Shown one piece after another: positions 7,665 to 15,714 of a DNA stretch of 64,000 bases. A program made the translations under genes and the position numbers. Every line of letters begins with the position of its first letter. Within the stretch, counting starts at the first letter, position 1. Under the pieces are notes generated by a model. It was not told the DNA's origin, searched no databases, and worked only from the letters and a program-made list of their open reading frames with translations. Origin of the DNA: an uncultured Lachnospiraceae bacterium (lineage in GTDB: Bacteria; Bacillota; Clostridia; Lachnospirales; Lachnospiraceae); assembly GCA_910578845.1 (NCBI GenBank), contig CAJTSL010000007.1, positions 22,500 to 86,499 on the forward strand, in the 5' to 3' direction.

Positions 7665-9601
7665 AGCATCCTCTCTATTTTCTGATATTGGAATTCTTGA
7701 AATTCAATCAAAAGCGGTTTCTCTCCTGCATAACCATACATCCCAACCATGGCTCCCGTAAAGCGCTTGCCCATGGAGATCCCTTCATCGCAGAGGTAAT
7801 ATACATTCGCTAATTCTTCTACGTGCTTTCTCTCTCCTTCCACTTTACCATAATAAAAATCTCTCTGTAAATATCTTGTTTCTACGCCAAGAACAATCTC
7901 TTCTCCAACAGGATTGCAAAGCGCCTCTTTTGTGTGACAGATATCTTCTTTCCCAATATGCTCCTTCACTTGCAAGAAGTAACTATCCTCATTCTTTGAA
8001 ATATACAAGCATACCCACGTATTCTCATCATAATAGCAAGTAATCCCTGCTTCCTGTCCATCCGAAAGCTCAGGCACGGTCAGCTTCGCCTCGGCACGGA
8101 AGCTAAAATCACTCTGTCTTCTCACTAAGATATTCCTCGCCCTGACATCGGCTAACGGGTAGCGGCTCCCTTTCAAGTACAGCTTGCCATCATCAACCCG
8201 AATACCGTCTGTCTCAGGAGGCCTTGGCGTGACAAAATCCATAGGCAGCCCATCTGCAAAACCCTTTCCGGTCTTCATCGCCGCCTGTTCCCCTACCGGA
8301 AGATCAGGCATGATCTGTAATACGCTCGGCCCTCTTAGACCATTGACTATCGGCCAGCCATCTGCTGTCCATGTAATAGGGTCAAGCGCCGTCTCTCTCC
8401 CCAATATGCTATAGCTGCTATTCACTCTTCTGCCGCACAAGTATACCATATACCATTCCCCGTTCTGCGTGCAGACAGGCTTCCCATGCCCACATCGCTG
8501 GATGGCTGCGTTTTCATCCATCTGGCGCATAATCGGGTTATAGGGACAAGGCTCATAGTTCCCCATCAGCGTCTTGCTTCTTGCTACGGTAATCCTATGT
8601 CCTGGCCCCGTTCCTCCTTCGGCAAGGAACAAGTAATAGTAACCGCCTTTCTTCAAAAGATGTGGGCCTTCCGGTGCGCGCTTCTGGCTTCCATAATACA
8701 GTAAGGAAGCCTCAGACACCTGTTGCTTACAATCGCTGCTTAACTCGAAAATCCTCGCGCCCCTGTTTAAGAGCATATAATGCCTGCCATCCTCATGGAA
8801 AATAGACGGATCGATACCGTCTTCGTCAATGATCGCCGGTTCACTATAAGGCCCTTCCGGCTTATTCGAGGAAACCACAATCTGTTTCCGATAAACGGTT
8901 CCCGTATCATTCAAACGATAAGTCGCTGTAATATAGAAAGTGCCGTTATCATAAGATATGTCCGGCGCCCAGTATCCTCTTCCGCCTTCTAACTCCTCTA
9001 AGCGCGCCCAGTCTGGATTGGTAATGGCATGCCCGATGATCTCCCAATGCACCAAATCCTTTGAATGGGAAATCGGTATACAAGGAAAGAAGATAAAAGA
9101 AGAATTAACCATATAATAATCTTCTCCTACCCGAACGATAGATGGGTCGGGGAACATGCCCGTACGGATAGGATTATGATACATCCTCTCATACGAAGCG
9201 CCCACCTGTTCCTCATAATAGGCTAACAATTCTTTATTACCCTGCTCCCATGCAATCTGATAGGGTGTCACTAGATTCCTGTCCCCTGCCGTAATATCCA
9301 TGCCTACTTTTTCTATTAGGTACCGGTTCATTTCCAAATTGCCTGCCATAGCAGCATAGTGAAGAATCGTGCGGTTCTCATCATCCACCGTATTCATGCT
9401 CGCGCGGGAATATTCTACGATATATTTCACAATCGGAAAACCCCCCGCTTTTGCCGCATACAGGCATAACGGTATGCCATCCGGTGTTTTTTCATCTATG
9501 CAAGGCGGATTCTCTACGAGAATCCGCTCCACTTCCTCTAAGTCCTGTGCTTCAATTGCCTGCTGTAAGGGATGTGACGTGAATGTACTCAAAGTCTGCA
9601 T
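7661..9601 (-). CDS. Ankyrin-repeat / GH43 fusion glycosidase
   Basis: A 646-residue protein. Residues 1-130 are three to four ankyrin repeats (TPDGIPLCLYAAKAGG, NRTILHYAAMAGNLEMNRYLIE). Residues 140-435 are a GH43 five-bladed propeller with the base in FPDPSIVRVG, the middle Asp in GIDPSIFHEDG and the acid Glu in APEGPHLLKKGGYYY. Residues 450-646 form a beta-sandwich of the kind that follows GH43 beta-xylosidases and arabinofuranosidases. No signal peptide. The ATG at 9601 has AGGAGG very close (2 nt); an ATG at 9631 has no clear site. It overlaps the upstream GH43 gene by 50 nt and the MATE gene by 4 nt. Substrate probably a xylo- or arabino-side chain. Confidence 0.88.
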   Translation of the reverse strand: MQTLSTFTSHPLQQAIEAQDLEEVERILVENPPCIDEKTPDGIPLCLYAAKAGGFPIVKYIVEYSRASMNTVDDENRTILHYAAMAGNLEMNRYLIEKVGMDITAGDRNLVTPYQIAWEQGNKELLAYYEEQVGASYERMYHNPIRTGMFPDPSIVRVGEDYYMVNSSFIFFPCIPISHSKDLVHWEIIGHAITNPDWARLEELEGGRGYWAPDISYDNGTFYITATYRLNDTGTVYRKQIVVSSNKPEGPYSEPAIIDEDGIDPSIFHEDGRHYMLLNRGARIFELSSDCKQQVSEASLLYYGSQKRAPEGPHLLKKGGYYYLFLAEGGTGPGHRITVARSKTLMGNYEPCPYNPIMRQMDENAAIQRCGHGKPVCTQNGEWYMVYLCGRRVNSSYSILGRETALDPITWTADGWPIVNGLRGPSVLQIMPDLPVGEQAAMKTGKGFADGLPMDFVTPRPPETDGIRVDDGKLYLKGSRYPLADVRARNILVRRQSDFSFRAEAKLTVPELSDGQEAGITCYYDENTWVCLYISKNEDSYFLQVKEHIGKEDICHTKEALCNPVGEEIVLGVETRYLQRDFYYGKVEGERKHVEELANVYYLCDEGISMGKRFTGAMVGMYGYAGEKPLLIEFQEFQYQKIERML

Positions 9602-11132
9602 ATCCTCCTTTTTCTTCCTTCGCCAGCACATTGGCGAAAAGGCCTATCTTTGCTCCAACCCATGTATGATCCGAAGGCATGAAGTCCGTCGGCACATTTA
9701 CTTCTTTATTTTCCTCTAGAGCATAATACATCTTAAATATCGGCGCATCCGCTCCTTCTTCCATGACAAAAGAAATATATACTTTTTCCATCGTGTCTTC
9801 TAATGTTAGTAGAGAAGTCACTTTTTCTTTCACGCTGTCTTTCTCGTCATAAGCTTCGGCATACACCAATGTCTTCTTACCATCTACGATTCGAACTGCA
9901 AGATACGCATAATGTCCTCCCATCATAACCATGCCCGCCTGCTCTTTCTCTGAAAGCGAGGTAACGTGTAAACAGGCGATTGCTTTAAAATAAGGACAAA
10001 CCAATTTCTGTGTCAGGACGTTCGAGCTCTCCCAGAGGATCGGTTCTTCCTTCCCGGAAGGATTTAGCGCATACATCCGCAGGTAACCGGCTCTATCCGT
10101 CAAAGAGCAGAAATTATCCTTCGGGTTCCCCAGCCACTGCCACATTAGATTCATCTGCGGATTGTCAAAATCATCAGAAGCCTCTAAGGAAGCCGGCGCC
10201 TCTTGTATGCCTGTATTCGGTTTCGCATGGACGATACAAGGTTCCCCACATCCGTCCTGCGCATGAATGCCCATAACAGGCCAGTCATTCTCCCATACGA
10301 CAGGCTGCATATGTACGATACGGCCATATAGGCCTCTGTCCTGGAAGTGGATAAACCACTCGTCACCATTGACAGTATCGACCAAGCCGCCCTGGTGAGG
10401 CCCATTGACGATGCTATTTCCCTGTTGCAATACGATTTTCTCTTCGTACGGCCCATAAATGTTTTTCGAACGAAGCGCCGTTTGCCAGCCTGTCTTCACG
10501 CCACCCGCCGGAGCAAGAATGTAATAATAGCCGTTTCGCTTATAAACCTTGGGTCCCTCTATTGTGGGCTGTGTCTCTACGCCGTTATATAGAATATGGT
10601 CATCGCCAATTGCCTTTGTCCCATCATAGGACATCGGGAATATGCCCAGATAGCTCTTAAAGCCAATCCGGCTCTTTGCATAGCCATGGATGACATAAGC
10701 TTTCCCATCATCATCCCAGAACGGGCAGGAATCAATCAAGCCTTTTCCTTCCAATACTAACACCGGCTCATCCCATTTTCCTAACGGGTCTTTCGCCGAA
10801 ACCATGAAGATCCCCTCGTCCGGCATGCCATAATATATGTAAAAACGTTCGTCATGATAACGGATTGCCGGCGCCCATACTCCCTTTGAGTGTTGTGGGA
10901 TATCATACCTCTCATAATCTATTTTGTCGATCGCATAGTTTACAAGCGTCCAGTTCACTAGATCTTTTGAGATTAGGATTGGCAGCCCCGGCACATAATT
11001 GAAACTGGAGGCCGTCATATAATAAGTATCCCCCACCCTAATGACATCCGGGTCTGAATAGTCTGCAAACACAATAGGGTTTTGAAATGTGCCATCTTCT
11101 AAATCCGGTTTCCATAAAAGCTCTTCTTGCAT
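9552..11132 (-). CDS. GH43 beta-xylosidase / alpha-L-arabinofuranosidase
   Basis: A 526-residue cytoplasmic GH43 enzyme. The N-terminal propeller has the base Asp near residue 27 (ADYSDPDVIRVG), the pKa-modulating Asp in FWDDDGKAYVIHG, and the acid Glu in IEGPKVYKRNGYYY. The pattern ASSFNYVPGLPILISKDLVNW is typical of the subfamily 12-like group of beta-xylosidases. Residues 330-526 form the C-terminal beta-sandwich (GAKIGLFANV, YADFEYIHV). The start has AAAGGAG. It is the first gene of a run reaching the NTF2-like gene, separated from the upstream esterase by a terminator. Exact linkage specificity cannot be inferred. Confidence 0.92.
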   Translation of the reverse strand: MQEELLWKPDLEDGTFQNPIVFADYSDPDVIRVGDTYYMTASSFNYVPGLPILISKDLVNWTLVNYAIDKIDYERYDIPQHSKGVWAPAIRYHDERFYIYYGMPDEGIFMVSAKDPLGKWDEPVLVLEGKGLIDSCPFWDDDGKAYVIHGYAKSRIGFKSYLGIFPMSYDGTKAIGDDHILYNGVETQPTIEGPKVYKRNGYYYILAPAGGVKTGWQTALRSKNIYGPYEEKIVLQQGNSIVNGPHQGGLVDTVNGDEWFIHFQDRGLYGRIVHMQPVVWENDWPVMGIHAQDGCGEPCIVHAKPNTGIQEAPASLEASDDFDNPQMNLMWQWLGNPKDNFCSLTDRAGYLRMYALNPSGKEEPILWESSNVLTQKLVCPYFKAIACLHVTSLSEKEQAGMVMMGGHYAYLAVRIVDGKKTLVYAEAYDEKDSVKEKVTSLLTLEDTMEKVYISFVMEEGADAPIFKMYYALEENKEVNVPTDFMPSDHTWVGAKIGLFANVLAKEEKGGYADFEYIHVTSLTAGN

Positions 11133-11190
11133 ATCATTCTGCTCCTTTCTATAGGTAAATCGTTTCTTCCGCTTCGTTGAATCTGCTATG

Positions 11191-11223
11191 AAAAATGGCT
11201 CAGGTCAATCTCCCGAGCCATTT
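11191..11223 (-). terminator. Terminator after the CE12 esterase gene
   Basis: A stem of AAATGGCTC / GAGCCATTT (11193-11201 / 11215-11223) with a 13-nt loop and a T run when read on the minus strand. It ends the importer-esterase transcript before the GH43 cluster. Confidence 0.75.
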
Positions 11224-11230
11224 ATTAATC

Positions 11231-11920
11231 TTATAGTAATTCGTCTAACAATAATTCCCGATAAATCCCACCAAGTTCTTTCAGGCCCCTGGCAATGCAG
11301 CCACCGTATACGACAGCTCCTGCATATTGTAAATGCGTATTGTCCAAAAGCCCTTCCATATGATAAGGATATTTACCTTCTGGTAAATGCATATACCAAT
11401 TTTTAGACGCTTCTGCTCCGACTCTGGTGAGTTCCGCCCGACTCATGCTATGCAAATCAATCAACGGCACATCCAAATTCTTCGCCGTACGTTTCATTGC
11501 TTCGACATAATCTCCATGTTCTCCTGCCCCCAATGTCGTCTCATCTATGAAGCATCTTCTTTCCAAAGGCGTTATGAGCACCGGCCAAGCTTTTTTGTTC
11601 CTCGCTACATTCACGAATTTCTCCAGATTGACCATATAATCAGAAAACGGTTCGGTATATCTGTCTGGGTCTTCCTTTTTCTCATCATTGTGTCCGAATT
11701 GGATGAAAAAGAAATCTCCTTCCGAAATTTTATCGTAAATAGCAGGCAACCTGGATTCATCTATAAAGCTCTTCGTGCTTCTGCCATTTTTCGCATGGTT
11801 CTCAACTTTCACCTCTGGCTTGAGGAACAAATGGAGCACCTGTCCAATACCGGTCTGCGGATAAGTCATGATCCCATTATATTGTACGGTAGAATCACCC
11901 GCCCAAAAAATTGTCGCCAT
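11231..11920 (-). CDS. SGNH-hydrolase, rhamnogalacturonan acetylesterase (CE12, RhgT/YesT type)
   Basis: Deacetylates galacturonyl residues of rhamnogalacturonan oligosaccharides. The 229-residue protein is the usual CE12 length. It shows the block I nucleophile serine in FWAGDSTVQ (about residue 10), the block II-like NHAKNGRSTKSF, block III FGHNDEKKEDP, and the C-terminal Asp/His pair in DNTHLQYAGA. No signal peptide, so it works on imported oligosaccharides. It follows the ABC permease by 23 nt and ends the importer operon, fitting import of acetylated RG-I fragments. Confidence 0.93.
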   Translation of the reverse strand: MATIFWAGDSTVQYNGIMTYPQTGIGQVLHLFLKPEVKVENHAKNGRSTKSFIDESRLPAIYDKISEGDFFFIQFGHNDEKKEDPDRYTEPFSDYMVNLEKFVNVARNKKAWPVLITPLERRCFIDETTLGAGEHGDYVEAMKRTAKNLDVPLIDLHSMSRAELTRVGAEASKNWYMHLPEGKYPYHMEGLLDNTHLQYAGAVVYGGCIARGLKELGGIYRELLLDELL

Positions 11921-11943
11921 AAATACTCTCCTATATGTTCAGT

Positions 11944-12786
11944 TTATTCTTTTACAGCTCCGATATTAACGCCTTTTACAAAATACTTCTGTAAGAAAGG
12001 ATACAAAATCATGAATGGAATAATAACGATGATAATTGCCGCATTCTTAACCGTATTCTCCGATGCGCCGCCAGATGTGGTCGGAAGCTCGCTTCCCATG
12101 ACCATGCCACGCAGCTTCATCTGGAAGTTATATAAATTGGAGTCCAGGATATACAATTTGTAATGTGTATAATCATTCCAGTAGGAAACAGCATACATCA
12201 AGCCGATAGAAGCAAGCGCAGGCTTCGACATTGGTAACACAATCCGGATAAATGTCTGCATCGGCGTACAGCCGTCTAGTGTCGCAGCTTCATACAAGCT
12301 GGCGGGTATCCCTTCGAAGAAGTTTCTCATAAGCACGAGATTATATACATTTAATGCCGGGAATAATATGACAACCCATAAGGTATTCGTCAAATGCAAC
12401 GACCGCAATACCAAGTATGTAGGAATCATACCGCCGCTGAAAATCATAGTAAACAGCAGCATATTCGCAAAAAGCGTACGTCCGGGCATCTCCCATTGGA
12501 TCAGTACATACGCGCCAAGCGTTGACAGCGTCAATGCCAGCAGCGTACCGGAAATCGTTGTAATAAGAGATACTTTAATCGCCTTAAATAATGTAGGGTT
12601 CATAAAGATCAGCTTATAGCCGTCAAGTCCGAATTTCTCAGGCCAAAATTTCATACCGTATGCTGTCTTTAAGTCCAAGGAGTCAACCAAGACTTTCCAC
12701 AGCGGGACTAAAATAATAAAACATATGAGGATAAAGATAAGTCCGTTTATAATTGAAAAAGCTGATATATTTTTCTTTTTTCCCAT
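11944..12786 (-). CDS. Carbohydrate ABC importer permease (YtcP/LplC type)
   Basis: A 280-residue inner-membrane permease of the CUT1 family with about six transmembrane segments. The EAA loop that docks the ATPase is visible as YEAATLDGCTPMQTFIRIVLPMSKPA (about residues 180-205). It ends KGVNIGAVKE, the usual C-terminus of LplC-like permeases. It is the partner of the upstream permease, 15 nt away, and of the binding protein at 13922-15598. No ATP-binding subunit is present here, so a shared MsmX-type ATPase is expected. Confidence 0.93.
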   Translation of the reverse strand: MGKKKNISAFSIINGLIFILICFIILVPLWKVLVDSLDLKTAYGMKFWPEKFGLDGYKLIFMNPTLFKAIKVSLITTISGTLLALTLSTLGAYVLIQWEMPGRTLFANMLLFTMIFSGGMIPTYLVLRSLHLTNTLWVVILFPALNVYNLVLMRNFFEGIPASLYEAATLDGCTPMQTFIRIVLPMSKPALASIGLMYAVSYWNDYTHYKLYILDSNLYNFQMKLRGMVMGSELPTTSGGASENTVKNAAIIIVIIPFMILYPFLQKYFVKGVNIGAVKE

Positions 12787-12801
12787 GTCTGCCGCTCCTT
12801 C

Positions 12802-13776
12802 CTATACAATGCCCCGGCCTTCGCGTACTTTCTTGCTCCACTGGTTACATACAAGAACAAGCACACAGCCGACTAAAGATTTAAACAAACCAACGGCAGT
12901 CGTATAGCCATAGTTCGGAATCGCACCGCTGTTAAAACTCTGATAATAAATATAGGTTTCCAGAACGTTCGCAGTATCAAGTACGGCATCATTCTGCAAT
13001 ACGAAAGCGGATTCGAAAAGATTCATGACTTTTGCCAGGTTGAGGATGAATACTGTCAGGATCGTATTCGCAAGCGCAGGGAATGTGATATAGCGCATTT
13101 TTCCCCAACGTCCTGCGCCGTCAATGGACGCCGCTTCGTAAAGCTCCGTATTCATACCAGCCAGAGTCGCCATGAAAATAACGGTCTGCCAACCGGTCTC
13201 TTTCCATAGGTTGATAATATAATAAGCGCCTCTCCACCACTTTGAGCTTCCCAGGAAATAAATCATCTCATTTGAATCAATCGCCCCAATATTCACAAGG
13301 AACGTATTGACCAAGCCATATCCACTGGGCGCCAAGATCAAGGAGAACAATGAAGCCGTAACAACCCAGGATAAAAAGTGTGGAAGGTAAATAATTGTCT
13401 GTACTACTTTTTTGAAATGTAAATTGATAATTTCATTTAAAAACAAAGAAACAACAACTGCTACAAAAGTTGTCAAAACCAGTTTTACAATACTGATTTC
13501 CAAAGTGTTCGTAAATGCCGACCAGAATCCCGGCATGTTAAACATCTTCTCAAAATTGTCAAATCCGACAAAAGACGGCGTCTTGATGCCGTTATAATTC
13601 GTGAAAGCATATCTTACGCCGAGCATCGGCAGATAAAAGAATATAATCGCAAAAACCAATACAGGAAGGAACATCAGATAAAACCCTCTGTATTTATAAA
13701 TACGCGTCCCCAATGATTTACTGGTTCCATTTGCCTGCGCAGGAACCTTCTTATTATTATTCTTCGCCATATTCAT
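12802..13776 (-). CDS. Carbohydrate ABC importer permease (YteP/LplB type)
   Basis: A 324-residue permease with a polar Lys/Asn-rich N-terminus, then about six transmembrane segments starting at FYLMFLPVLVFAIIFFYLP. The EAA motif is LYEAASIDGAGRWGKMRYITFPAL. It is of the LplB/YteP group, which in Bacillus imports rhamnogalacturonan disaccharides together with YtcP and YtcQ. AAAGGAA precedes the ATG; a second ATG two codons in is also possible. It lies downstream of the binding protein, separated by an intercistronic hairpin. Confidence 0.93.
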   Translation of the reverse strand: MNMAKNNNKKVPAQANGTSKSLGTRIYKYRGFYLMFLPVLVFAIIFFYLPMLGVRYAFTNYNGIKTPSFVGFDNFEKMFNMPGFWSAFTNTLEISIVKLVLTTFVAVVVSLFLNEIINLHFKKVVQTIIYLPHFLSWVVTASLFSLILAPSGYGLVNTFLVNIGAIDSNEMIYFLGSSKWWRGAYYIINLWKETGWQTVIFMATLAGMNTELYEAASIDGAGRWGKMRYITFPALANTILTVFILNLAKVMNLFESAFVLQNDAVLDTANVLETYIYYQSFNSGAIPNYGYTTAVGLFKSLVGCVLVLVCNQWSKKVREGRGIV

Positions 13777-13821
13777 TCTTCCTTTTCCTAAAACTAGATT
13801 ACTGAACTATCCCCAACGATG

Positions 13822-13871
13822 AATTATGTGAAGTTACAGCTATGCATACGCTGCCATAACTCCACATAATT
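13822..13871 (-). other. Intercistronic hairpin between binding protein and permease genes
   Basis: A long interrupted stem: AATTATGTG (13822-13830) with CACATAATT (13863-13871), then AGTTA with TAACT and CAGC with GCTG around a short loop. There is no T run after it on the minus strand, so it is unlikely to be a full terminator. Hairpins here commonly stabilise the 3' end of solute-binding-protein mRNA, giving excess binding protein over permease. That role is inferred. Confidence 0.6.
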
Positions 13872-13921
13872 TCTTTTTGATCTCAGGAAAAATACCTTTT
13901 CAATTTTATATCACTTATAGA

Positions 13922-15598
13922 TTACTTATTCAAAGAATCCACGATCATCTGTGACCAGTTCGCGCCACCGTCAGCTTCATACTGTGCGTATGCGTCTTCG
14001 ATTGTAAGCTCGCCCAAAGCAACCTTTGCAATCAACTGGTTCTTCAATGTTGTCAAATCACCGTTGTACTGTGCCATTTCATCTGTAGAAGGAACAAGTA
14101 CCGCAGATACGGAATTCTGTGCGAACAATGTTGCGGAAGCAGTATTCTCTTCTTCTCTGCCTTCTTTTGAAGGGTCATTAGCCAAATCTACAAGCGCAAG
14201 CGCCGGATCGATATGAGCTTTTGTATACTGTGTTCCAGGAGTCTCAAGGTTATCAAGGCCGTGGAATTCACCTTCTGCATAAACTTTCTCAAGTGATTTT
14301 CCTTCGTCATCTGTCTGGCCTTCATATAAGGTTTCAGCCTTTGTTGACCAGTGTACATCTTCTACGCCATATGACCATAAGAACTGTACGTCGCCGCCAT
14401 CCTGCATAGTTTCAATGAAATATTTGAAAACGCCTTCCGGGTTCTCACAGGTAGATGTGATGCACCATACCGGAGGAACACGGTCAAGATAAGCGCCTAC
14501 TTCTGCGATAGGCTCTAATGCAACAAGCTCACCGCTAAGGCCATTGTTCTCAAGGTTGTTCTTTAAGTTAGTTGCCCATGTGCCTGCCCAATAAGTGAAT
14601 ACACCAAAGTCATCACTGTAGAATTTGTTACGGCAGTCTTTTGTTCCCTGATCCAGAGAAGCTTTATCAAGGATACCTGATGCAACCGCATCACTCAATC
14701 TCTCAAGAGCTGCTTTCATAGAGTCTTCTGTAAAGCCATCTACCCATTTGCCGCTAGCATCTTTATAGAAGCTTGGGTAAGCATCCTGATAAATTTCAGG
14801 AAGGTAGTTTACGTAAGGAGCTTCTGTGCCAACAAAACCGGCAGAAGCAATTGCTGCGTAAGTATTACCATCTACACCGTCGCCGTCCGGATCGCCTGTC
14901 ATGAACGCATCAAGCATAGCCTTATACTCTTCCCAGTTTGTAGGAGCGCTTGTGATGCCACAGTTGTCCATCCATGTCTTCTTCACATAAGTAACACAAC
15001 CGTTACCACGTGTGGAAGGCATACCGTAAAGACGTCCGTCAATCTTAACACCTTCTACAACGCCTGCGCCGTCATGAGCTTCCTGTCTTTTCTTTAATTC
15101 GGAATTCTCCCATGCATCAGTCATATCCCACAGTACGCCTTCTGCTGCATATCCTGCATAATATGTACTGGAAAGGATCATAACATCCGGCAAATCGCCA
15201 CTTGCAACGATCTGGCCTACGTTATCATAGTACGCATCATGGTCAGGCTGGATAACATTGATTTTAATTCCAATCAGTTCCTCTAGCTTAGCCATAAACT
15301 TATCCTGCGCATTAGGCTGTGTGAAAACAGTACCATCAACCAAAATCGTAATCTCTTCTGGTTTCTCAACATCAGATGCTTCTGCACTGCTGTCGTCGGT
15401 AGTTGTAGCGCTATTATCTGTCGATTCCGCACTGTTGTCTGTCGATTCCGCACTGTTGTCTGTCGTTGCTGCGCTGTTGTCTGTTGTAGCCGCATTGTCA
15501 GTGGAGCTTGCATCGCCCCCCCCTCCTCCGTTGCCACATCCAACTAAGGAAGCAGTCATAACAGCAACCATGAGTAAAGAAACAATTTTCTTTTTCAT
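13922..15598 (-). CDS. Oligosaccharide-binding lipoprotein of the ABC importer (YtcQ/LplA type)
   Basis: A 558-residue extracellular solute-binding protein. Residues 1-20 are a lipoprotein signal with lipobox SLVGC, the lipidated Cys being residue 21. A Gly-rich stretch and a Thr/Asp/Asn/Ser/Ala linker made of 7-residue repeats (about residues 30-75) tether the mature domain to the membrane. The rest is the two-lobed binding fold; YGMPSTRGNGCVTYVKKTWMD and DPDGDGVDGNTYA (a calcium-loop-like acidic segment) are characteristic of the large LplA-type proteins. A strong promoter sits directly upstream. It delivers substrate to the two permeases downstream. Confidence 0.93.
   Translation of the reverse strand: MKKKIVSLLMVAVMTASLVGCGNGGGGGDASSTDNAATTDNSAATTDNSAESTDNSAESTDNSATTTDDSSAEASDVEKPEEITILVDGTVFTQPNAQDKFMAKLEELIGIKINVIQPDHDAYYDNVGQIVASGDLPDVMILSSTYYAGYAAEGVLWDMTDAWENSELKKRQEAHDGAGVVEGVKIDGRLYGMPSTRGNGCVTYVKKTWMDNCGITSAPTNWEEYKAMLDAFMTGDPDGDGVDGNTYAAIASAGFVGTEAPYVNYLPEIYQDAYPSFYKDASGKWVDGFTEDSMKAALERLSDAVASGILDKASLDQGTKDCRNKFYSDDFGVFTYWAGTWATNLKNNLENNGLSGELVALEPIAEVGAYLDRVPPVWCITSTCENPEGVFKYFIETMQDGGDVQFLWSYGVEDVHWSTKAETLYEGQTDDEGKSLEKVYAEGEFHGLDNLETPGTQYTKAHIDPALALVDLANDPSKEGREEENTASATLFAQNSVSAVLVPSTDEMAQYNGDLTTLKNQLIAKVALGELTIEDAYAQYEADGGANWSQMIVDSLNK
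15413..15496. repeat. Four 21-bp tandem repeats encoding the lipoprotein linker
   Basis: Four units of 21 bp (15413-15433, 15434-15454, 15455-15475, 15476-15496) encode variants of the heptad TDNSAES. The middle two boundaries are almost perfect copies. Being a multiple of three, gain or loss of units changes linker length without a frameshift. Confidence 0.85.
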
Positions 15599-15657
15599 AA
15601 AGACCTCCTTGTAAATATAATTTTTCTTTAGATGTAATTGCTTTCATCTCAATATTT

Positions 15658-15686
15658 ATCATATCTCTATCATATGATTCTGTCAA
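15658..15686 (-). promoter_or_regulatory. Sigma-A promoter of the importer operon
   Basis: On the minus strand a perfect TTGACA (plus-strand 15681-15686) is followed after exactly 17 nt by TATGAT (15658-15663). It lies about 60 nt before the binding-protein ATG, which has AAGGAGG. A palindrome ATCATATGAT sits in the spacer and may bind a regulator. Confidence 0.85.
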
Positions 15687-15714
15687 GGAGATTTTTTGAT
15701 TTTAAGCCGTTTTT

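Noticed and set aside
11387..12163. A 258-codon plus-strand frame antisense to the CE12 and permease genes
   Set aside because: It spans two well-supported genes and their gap, with no start signal.
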